From: JACDCA01 sp040881785
GTDB lineage: Bacteria > Acidobacteriota > Vicinamibacteria > Vicinamibacterales > 2-12-FULL-66-21
Direction: 5' to 3'
DNA length: 50,052 nucleotides
Assembly (NCBI GenBank): GCA_040881785.1
Contig: JBBECO010000286.1
Coordinates: 1-50,052 of the forward strand
Below are positions 42,707-50,052 of the stretch, piece after piece. A program made the position numbers and the translations under genes. Each line of letters starts with the position of its first letter. Position 1 is the first letter of the stretch. Below the pieces are notes generated by a model, which worked only from the letters and a program-made list of their open reading frames with translations, made no database searches and was not told the origin of the DNA.

Positions 42707-43017
42707 GCCGCGGCGAAATCTGGCAGTACCGCTTCGGGCACCCCGACACGCGGCGGCCGGTCCTGGTGTTGTCGCGTGAAGACGTGCTGCCGCTCCTGCA
42801 TACGGTCATGGTGGCGCCCATTACGTCGACCGTGCGCGGCATCCCGAGCGAGGTGGGCGTCGGAACCACCGAAGGACTGAAGCACGAATCGGCCGTCAAT
42901 CTCGATCACGTCCAGACGGTCGAACAGGCCGCGCTCACGTCGTTCGTAGGAACCGTGAGCGCCGACAAAATGACCGCAGTCTGCCGGGCACTCGCGATCG
43001 CCACCGGTTGTACGTGA
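42691..43017 (+). CDS. MazF/PemK-family toxin (mRNA endonuclease)
   Basis: A 108-residue MazF-type toxin: VSRGEIWQYRFGHPDTRRPVL, VLSREDVLPLLHTVMVAPIT, GVGTTEGLKHESAVNLDHVQTV. The conserved GEIW, RPVLVLS and N-D/H patterns fit MazF. It overlaps mazE. The start may be ATG at 42691 or GTG at 42703; the latter gives a GTGA overlap with the antitoxin stop and begins right at SRGEIW, which is typical of the family. Confidence 0.88.
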   Translation: MARKVSRGEIWQYRFGHPDTRRPVLVLSREDVLPLLHTVMVAPITSTVRGIPSEVGVGTTEGLKHESAVNLDHVQTVEQAALTSFVGTVSADKMTAVCRALAIATGCT

Positions 43018-43117
43018 AGCTCGAGCTCACGTGATCTCCACCATGGCTGATCCGAGCGTGTCGGCCTCGGAGGCGACCGCCTTCGGATAGCGCGGTGGGG
43101 GTATCGCTCCAGGATGC

Positions 43118-43123
43118 TACACT
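43118..43123 (+). promoter_or_regulatory. -10 hexamer TACACT ten bases before the VWFA gene start
   Basis: TACACT is followed by cccccacgcc and ATG at 43134. If used, the 5' leader would be only 3-4 nt and there is no ribosome site. Confidence 0.35.
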
Positions 43124-43133
43124 CCCCCACGCC

Positions 43134-44093
43134 ATGCGAAGACACCTCTTCGTAACGTTGCTTGCGCTTGCGCTCGCGCTCGCGCTCGGCTCGACCCACG
43201 CCCAGCTACAGGAGCCTGCCCCGGCATCGCCACAACCCACGCTGCTCTCGGTGGACGCCGTCGCCGTGGACCGCAAGGGGAATCCGGTCACCGACCTGAG
43301 GCCCGGCGACGTGGAGATCTGGCTGGAGCAGTACCGCATCCCGCTCGAGTCGATGACGGTGCTGACGAAAGACGACGAGCGGAGGCGGCGGACGATCGTC
43401 CTGCTGCTCGACGACATCACGCTCGCGCCCGAGCTCATGCCGCGCGCACGCGAGGCTGGACGGCACCTCGTGACCGCCCTCGAGCCCGAGGACCGCATGG
43501 CCGTCGTCACGCTGACCGGCGCGAGCATCAAGGCCACCGACGATCGCGCGGCGCTGCGGCGGGCGGTCGATGCGTATGGCGTGCGCGCGACGGAGCCGCT
43601 GCGGCCCGACGACCTCGCGGCCAAGGTGTTGAACCTGCTCACCGCGATCGCCCGGCAGGCGGCCGAGCTGCCCGGGCACCGCCGGACCGTCGTCGCCATC
43701 GGTCCCGGGTGGGTGTTCGACACGCCGATCCCGCCATCGACCGTCGCGCGGGATCTGCGCGGCGAATGGACAGACGCAATGCGGGCGATGGTGCTCGCAA
43801 ATGTCACGTTGTACGTGATCGATCCCGGCGGGGTTGGCGCCATGCCCGCCACGAGCGGCGCGATCGGCATGGCGCGCGAGACCGGCGGCCATGCGTTCCT
43901 GAACACGAACGACGTGACCGGCGCGGTCGATCGCATCATGCGCGACGCCGTCAGCTACTACATCCTTCGGTTCGAGGACCCGCCGTTCTTCCGGACGGCG
44001 CCGCTGAGGAAGCTCGACGTGCGCGTGAAGCGCCGCGACGTCACCGTCCGCGCCCGACAGCTCATCCCCGGCACGCCGGCGGCAAAACGCTGA
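43134..44093 (+). CDS. secreted VWFA-related acidobacterial-type protein
   Basis: A 319-residue protein with a signal peptide (MRRHLFVTLLALALALALGSTHA, a Leu-Ala repeat encoded by repeated gcgctc). The N-terminal part has LLSVDAVAVDRKGNPVTDLRPGDVEIW, then a von Willebrand A-like domain with RRRTIVLLLDDITLAPELMP, RHLVTALEPEDRMAVVTLTG and VTLYVIDPGGVG. The MIDAS DxSxS motif is not intact. Such proteins are abundant in Acidobacteriota and their role is unclear; binding or surface-associated functions are supposed. The start is 39 nt inside a longer frame with no ribosome site. Confidence 0.8.
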   Translation: MRRHLFVTLLALALALALGSTHAQLQEPAPASPQPTLLSVDAVAVDRKGNPVTDLRPGDVEIWLEQYRIPLESMTVLTKDDERRRRTIVLLLDDITLAPELMPRAREAGRHLVTALEPEDRMAVVTLTGASIKATDDRAALRRAVDAYGVRATEPLRPDDLAAKVLNLLTAIARQAAELPGHRRTVVAIGPGWVFDTPIPPSTVARDLRGEWTDAMRAMVLANVTLYVIDPGGVGAMPATSGAIGMARETGGHAFLNTNDVTGAVDRIMRDAVSYYILRFEDPPFFRTAPLRKLDVRVKRRDVTVRARQLIPGTPAAKR

Positions 44094-44138
44094 GCCCTCT
44101 CGGCGGGTCCTGAAAGGGGACTTGACACGGCGGCGGTC

Positions 44139-44160
44139 ACTGAATGAACATTCATTCAGT
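44139..44160. promoter_or_regulatory. FadR-type operator overlapping the fadR start codon
   Basis: A palindrome with 10-bp arms actgaatgaa and ttcattcagt around a CA centre. It contains TGAATGAACATTCATTCA, which matches the Bacillus subtilis FadR consensus TGAATGAMTAWTCATTCA at 17 of 18 positions. A TTGACA -35 lies at 44122-44127; with 17-nt spacing the -10 would fall inside the palindrome. The regulator would therefore block its own promoter. Confidence 0.8.
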
Positions 44161-44782
44161 GCCGCCGACCTCCGCCGCCCCCGCCACCGCCCCGACCGAC
44201 AAGCGGACGGCCATCCTGGACGCCGCCACGGTGGTGTTCGCGAAACGCGGTTTCTTCGGCGCACAGGTGGCCGACATCGCCCACACCGCCGGCATCGCCG
44301 CCGGCACCGTCTACCTCTATTTCCGCAGCAAGGACGAGATCCTCACCTCGATCTTCCATCGGACCATGAAAGAAGCGATCGGCGAGGGACGCGCGGCGCT
44401 GGCCGATGTCGGCGACCCCGTCGAGCGCCTCCGGCAGATCGCGCGCATGCACCTGGCGCGCATGGGGCGCGACCGCAACCTCGCCATCGTGTTTCAGGTG
44501 GAGCTGCGGCAGACGACGAAGTTCATGGAGCAGTTCTCGGCGACCGGCCTGCGGGATTACCTGGCGGTGATCCAGCAGACGATCGAGGACGCCCAGTCGA
44601 ACGGGCGCTTCCGCAAGTCCATCAACGCGCGCACGGCCGCCAAGGTCTTCTTCGGCGCGCTCGACGAGATGGCGACCAACTGGATCCTCAGCCGCCGGCG
44701 CTACGCGCTGGCCGGCCAGGCGGACGAGATCGTCGACATGCTCGTCGGCGGCTTCGGCGCGCCGGCAAAGGGGACGAAATGA
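44144..44782 (+). CDS. fadR: TetR-family regulator, FadR-like, of fatty acid degradation
   Basis: A 212-residue TetR-family repressor. The HTH domain reads RTAILDAATVVFAKRGFFGA, QVADIAHTAGIAAGTVYLYF, RSKDEIL. The ligand domain includes AALADVGDPVERLRQIARMHL and ALAGQADEIVDMLVGGF. A near-consensus FadR operator covers its start. It overlaps fadN (ATGA). In Bacillus, FadR is released by long-chain acyl-CoA and controls the fadNAE operon; the same arrangement is inferred here. The start may be GTG at 44159 rather than ATG at 44144, because the latter lies inside the operator and the -10. Confidence 0.9.
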   Translation: MNIHSVPPTSAAPATAPTDKRTAILDAATVVFAKRGFFGAQVADIAHTAGIAAGTVYLYFRSKDEILTSIFHRTMKEAIGEGRAALADVGDPVERLRQIARMHLARMGRDRNLAIVFQVELRQTTKFMEQFSATGLRDYLAVIQQTIEDAQSNGRFRKSINARTAAKVFFGALDEMATNWILSRRRYALAGQADEIVDMLVGGFGAPAKGTK

Positions 44783-47085
44783 TTCAATCCGCCGCGGTGC
44801 TCGGCGCCGGCACGATGGGCGCGCAGATCGCCGCACACCTGGCCAACGCGGGATTGCCGGTGCTGCTGCTCGACGTCACGCACGACGCCGCGAAGGCCGG
44901 TCTCGAGCGCGCCCGCAAGATCAAGCCGGACCCCTTCTTCGAGAGCGGGACCGCGGCGCTCATCCGCACCGGCTCCTTCGACGATGACCTGGCGGAAGCC
45001 GGCAAGGCGGACTGGATTATCGAAGCCATCGTCGAAATGCTGGACGTGAAGCACGCGCTCCTGGCCCGGCTCGCGCCGCACCTTGCCGCGCGCGCCATCG
45101 TGAGCACGAACACCTCCGGCATCCCGATCCACCAGGTCGCGCAGGCGTTCGCGAACGCGCCCGACGGCACCGCGCGCCGCGCGAGGTTCCTGGGCACGCA
45201 CTTCTTCAATCCGCCGCGGTATCTGCCGCTGGTCGAGCTGATTCCCACGGCAGACACCGATCCGGCCGTCCTCGAGGAAATGCGCGCGTTCCTCGACCAC
45301 CGCCTGGGCAAAGGGGTGGTCATCGCGCACGACCGCCCCGGGTTCATCGCCAACCGCATTGGCGTGCATGGAATGGCCCGCACGCTCGAGCTCGTGGCCG
45401 ATGGACGCTTCACGATCGACGAAGTCGATGCCCTCACCGGCGTGGCGATCGGCCGGCCGAAGAGCGCGACGTTCCGCACCGCCGACATCGCGGGGCTCGA
45501 CATCCTGGCGAAGGTGGCGCGCGATCTCGAAACGAACCTCAAGGAAGAGGCCTTCCGGATGCCGCCGTTCGTCGAGGCGATGGTCGGCGAGGGGGCCGTC
45601 GGCGAAAAGGCGGGACGCGGGTTCTTCCAGAAGGTCAAAGGCGCCGACGGTTCGGAGATTCACGTCCGCGATGTCGCCGCCGGCACGTATGGACCTCGCG
45701 TGAAGCCGCGCTTTACGTCGGTCGAGGCCGCGCGATCGCTCGAAGACGTCGGCACGCGGGTCAGGGCGCTGTTTCTCTCGAAGGACCGCGCCGGCGAGTT
45801 CCTTCGGGCGACGCTGGGGCCCACCCTTCTCTACGCCGCGGAGAGTGCGGCCGACGTCGCCGGTTCGATCGACGACGTGGATCGCGCCATGCGATGGGGA
45901 TTCGCGTGGGAGCTCGGCCCGTTCGAGACCTGGGACGCCATCGGCATCCACGAAGTCCTCGGCGCGCTGAACCTCACGCCCGATGCCGCCCCGAAGCTCG
46001 TCGCCGACGCGCTCGCCGCGGGCCGGAACACGCTTCGCGAAGGTCCGCTGCCGCCGGCGGATCCTGACTACGGCCTCCTCCGCTCCGCCCGAGCCGCGTC
46101 TGCCGCCGCCGGCAGGCCCGCACTTCGGTCGAACGCCGGCGCCAGCCTTGTCGATCTCGGCGACGGCGTGCTCGCCGTCAACCTGCACTCGAAGATGAAC
46201 GCGATCGGCGGCGACACCCTGGAGATGCTGGAAGCGGGCGTGGCAGCGGCGTCCTCCGGCTATTCAGGCCTTGTGATCGCCACCGAAGCGGCGCACTTCT
46301 CGGCCGGCGCGAACGTCATGCTGCTGCTGCTCGCGGCGCAGGAAGGCGAATGGGACGAGATCGATCTCATGGTCCGCAGTTTTCAGCGCGCGACGATGAC
46401 GCTGAGGCGCTCGCCCGTGCCGGTCGTGGCGGCGGTCTCCGGCCTCGCGCTCGGGGGCGGCTGCGAGATCCCGCTGCACTGCGATCGCGTGCAGGCCGCC
46501 GCCGAGTCGTACATCGGTCTCGTCGAGGTCGGCGTCGGTCTCATTCCCGCAGGCGGCGGAACGAAGGAGATGCTCGCCCGGGCGATGGAGGCGATGCCGG
46601 ACCCGGGCGCCGATCTCCTGCCGCACGTCCAGCGTGTGTTCGAGACCATCGGGTTCGGCAAGGTCTCCACGAGCGCGCCCCATGCCCGAACTCTCGGGTA
46701 CCTCCGCGCCGTCGACAATGTGACGATGAACCGCGAGCGTGTCGTGGCGGACGCGAAGCGTACGGCGCTTGCGCGCGCCGCGGCCGGCTACCAGCCGCCG
46801 CCCCTGCGTCCTGCCATTCCCGTCGGGGGGCCGGACATCTACGCGGCGCTGTCACTCGGCGTGCACCTGGCGCGACGCGCGGAGCGGATCAGCGACCACG
46901 ACGCGACGATCGGCCGCCATCTCGCGCGGATCCTGTCGGGCGGCGACGTGGCCCATCGCACGACGCTCACCGAGCAGCAGCTGCTCGACCTCGAGCGCGA
47001 GGCCTTCCTGAAACTCACGGGCGAGCGGAAGACGCTCGAGCGGATCGGCCACACGCTCAAAACCGGAAAGATGCTGAGGAACTGA
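44779..47085 (+). CDS. fadN: 3-hydroxyacyl-CoA dehydrogenase / enoyl-CoA hydratase, FadN type
   Basis: A 768-residue bifunctional beta-oxidation enzyme. The N-terminal hydroxyacyl-CoA dehydrogenase half has the NAD motif VLGAGTMGAQIAAHLANAG, NTSGIPIHQVA, LGTHFFNPPRYLPLVELIP and PGFIANRIG. A second dehydrogenase C-terminal part follows at 320-440. The C-terminal third is an enoyl-CoA hydratase/isomerase domain (MNAIGGDTLEMLEAG, SGLALGGGCEIPLHCDRV, ESYIGLVEVGVGLIPAGGGT). This dehydrogenase-first order is that of Bacillus FadN, not of E. coli FadB. It overlaps fadR (ATGA) and fadA (TGATG). Confidence 0.95.
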   Translation: MIQSAAVLGAGTMGAQIAAHLANAGLPVLLLDVTHDAAKAGLERARKIKPDPFFESGTAALIRTGSFDDDLAEAGKADWIIEAIVEMLDVKHALLARLAPHLAARAIVSTNTSGIPIHQVAQAFANAPDGTARRARFLGTHFFNPPRYLPLVELIPTADTDPAVLEEMRAFLDHRLGKGVVIAHDRPGFIANRIGVHGMARTLELVADGRFTIDEVDALTGVAIGRPKSATFRTADIAGLDILAKVARDLETNLKEEAFRMPPFVEAMVGEGAVGEKAGRGFFQKVKGADGSEIHVRDVAAGTYGPRVKPRFTSVEAARSLEDVGTRVRALFLSKDRAGEFLRATLGPTLLYAAESAADVAGSIDDVDRAMRWGFAWELGPFETWDAIGIHEVLGALNLTPDAAPKLVADALAAGRNTLREGPLPPADPDYGLLRSARAASAAAGRPALRSNAGASLVDLGDGVLAVNLHSKMNAIGGDTLEMLEAGVAAASSGYSGLVIATEAAHFSAGANVMLLLLAAQEGEWDEIDLMVRSFQRATMTLRRSPVPVVAAVSGLALGGGCEIPLHCDRVQAAAESYIGLVEVGVGLIPAGGGTKEMLARAMEAMPDPGADLLPHVQRVFETIGFGKVSTSAPHARTLGYLRAVDNVTMNRERVVADAKRTALARAAAGYQPPPLRPAIPVGGPDIYAALSLGVHLARRAERISDHDATIGRHLARILSGGDVAHRTTLTEQQLLDLEREAFLKLTGERKTLERIGHTLKTGKMLRN

Positions 47086-48224
47086 TGGCCCCCGTCATCG
47101 TCAGTGCCGTGAGAACTCCCGTCGGCAAGGCGCCGCGCGGCGCCCTGCGCTACACGCGTCCCGACGAAATGGCGGCGGCCGTCATGCGCGCGGCGATCGA
47201 GCGCGCGCCAGGACTCGACCCGGCCGTCCTGGACGACGTGATCTTCGGCTGCGCCATGCCGGAAGCCGAGCAGGGCTTGAATGTCGCGCGGATCGCGGCG
47301 CTGCGCGCGGGCGTGCCGGTCTCCACGTCGGCCGCCACCGTGAATCGCTTCTGCGCGTCCGGCATCGAGTCGATTGCGATGGCCGCCGAGCGCATCGCGG
47401 CCGGCGGCGCCCGCGCGATGCTGGCCGGCGGCACCGAGTCCATGAGCCTGATCCCGATGGGGGGCCACAAGATCGCGCCGAATCCTCGATTGGTGGCCGA
47501 CTATCCCGACGTGTACCTCAGCACTGGACTCGTGGCCGAGAACCACGCGCGCGAGGCATCGATATCGCGCGAGGAACAGGACGCCTTTGCCTTCGAGAGC
47601 CACCAGCGAGCCGTCGCGGCGATCGATGCCGGGCGGTTCGCCGAAGAGACGATCGGCATCAGGACGGCTGGCGGTACGGACTTCACGGTCGATGAGGGAC
47701 CGAGACGCGACACGTCGCTCGAGGCGCTGGCGTCGCTGAAGCCGGCCTTTCATGCGAAGGGCACGGTCACGGCCGGCAATTCGTCGCAGACCAGTGACGG
47801 CGCCGCGGCCGTGATCGTGATGGACGAGGCGTATGCCAGGGAGCTCGGCCTGCGTCCGCTCGCGCGCGTCCTGGGTTACGCCACCGCGGGCGTGGAGCCG
47901 GAACGCTTCGGGATCGGTCCCGTCCCGGCCGTCCGCAAACTGCTCGCGCGGCTGTCGATCCCACTCGATGGCATCGGCCTCGTCGAGCTGAACGAAGCGT
48001 TTGCCGTCCAGGTCCTCGCCTGCCTGAAGGAGCTGCCGATCGATCGCGCGCGGCTGAACGTCAACGGCGGCGCCATCGCGCTCGGGCACCCGCTCGGCTG
48101 CAGCGGTGCGCGCCTGACGACGACGCTGCTGCACGAGATGCGGAGGCGCGGCGTGCAATACGGACTGGTGACGCTCTGCGTCGGCGGCGGCATGGGCGCC
48201 GCCGCGCTCTTCGAAGCACTGTAG
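47085..48224 (+). CDS. fadA: acetyl-CoA acyltransferase (3-ketoacyl-CoA thiolase)
   Basis: A 379-residue thiolase that cleaves 3-ketoacyl-CoA. The nucleophile Cys90 is in TVNRFCASGIESI; His335 in NGGAIALGHPLGCSGAR and Cys365 in TLCVGGGMGAA complete the site. Length and motifs fit the degradative family. ATG overlaps the fadN stop (TGATG). fadE follows after 34 nt. Confidence 0.95.
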   Translation: MAPVIVSAVRTPVGKAPRGALRYTRPDEMAAAVMRAAIERAPGLDPAVLDDVIFGCAMPEAEQGLNVARIAALRAGVPVSTSAATVNRFCASGIESIAMAAERIAAGGARAMLAGGTESMSLIPMGGHKIAPNPRLVADYPDVYLSTGLVAENHAREASISREEQDAFAFESHQRAVAAIDAGRFAEETIGIRTAGGTDFTVDEGPRRDTSLEALASLKPAFHAKGTVTAGNSSQTSDGAAAVIVMDEAYARELGLRPLARVLGYATAGVEPERFGIGPVPAVRKLLARLSIPLDGIGLVELNEAFAVQVLACLKELPIDRARLNVNGGAIALGHPLGCSGARLTTTLLHEMRRRGVQYGLVTLCVGGGMGAAALFEAL

Positions 48225-48258
48225 CGGGCATCGGCAGACACATCAAGGAAGGTATGAC

Positions 48259-50019
<1,761 letters not shown>

Positions 50020-50022
50020 TGT

Positions 50023-50052
50023 GGGGGGGGGGGGGGGGGGGGGGGGGGGGGG
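50023..50052. other. 30-base G homopolymer at the window end
   Basis: A pure G run follows the fadE stop and ends the sequence. Such runs are typical of no-signal calls in two-colour Illumina data or of contig-end misassembly. It is not believed to be biological. Confidence 0.8.

Overview
The window is GC-rich bacterial DNA, densely coded on both strands, most likely from an uncultured Acidobacteriota of the Vicinamibacteria type. This is inferred from gene content (an acidobacterial-style VWFA protein, a PD40-amidohydrolase fusion, several BamB-like PQQ-repeat proteins, type III glutamine synthetase, runs of HlyD adaptors) and from the many short palindromic and low-complexity intergenic repeats. 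The right end is a 30-base G homopolymer that looks like a read or contig-end artefact.

Layout. 1-3.2 kb: 2-oxoglutarate dehydrogenase genes odhA and odhB (odhB cut by the window edge), minus strand. 3.2-13.1 kb: esterase, two PQQ-repeat proteins, serine hydrolase, a formylglycine-generating-enzyme remnant, a 1224-residue PD40-amidohydrolase, a small membrane ORF and an F420/NADPH oxidoreductase-like protein. 13.1-17.7 kb: a coupled minus-strand operon of membrane protein, GH3 glycosidase and GH29 alpha-L-fucosidase. 17.7-21.3 kb: accessory region with GYD protein, membrane proteins, hicAB, a small lipoprotein operon and a relic integron (truncated intI, two attC-type sites, a RelE/ParE-type toxin-antitoxin cassette). 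21.5-31.2 kb: topoisomerase IV/gyrase A, PhzF, GSIII glutamine synthetase with divergent PadR, cyanophycinase, aldo/keto reductase, DNA polymerase IV. 31.4-40.6 kb: NYN-LOTUS protein, PQQ protein, tandem cyclophilin, and an operon of three HlyD-type adaptors plus a MacB-like permease. 40.7-44.1 kb: tandem paralogous coiled-coil secreted proteins, DksA/TraR protein, mazEF, VWFA protein. 44.1-50.0 kb: fadR-fadN-fadA-fadE, a complete beta-oxidation operon with a FadR-type operator at its head.

Most notable: (1) a 20-bp imperfect palindrome (core gcccgaccttcaggtcgggc) is dispersed through the window, is inserted twice in frame inside the odhB linker so that both orientations encode PDL(K/Q)VG, and supplies the TAG stop codons of dinB and the NYN gene; (2) a degraded integron whose attC sites and cassette lie downstream of a truncated integrase in the same orientation; (3) a near-consensus FadR box overlapping the start of fadR; (4) several genes whose start codon lies 6-8 nt after a -10 hexamer with no Shine-Dalgarno, suggesting leaderless mRNAs. 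Many adjacent genes overlap by ATGA, GTGA or TGATG and are probably translationally coupled. No tRNA, rRNA or CRISPR array was seen.
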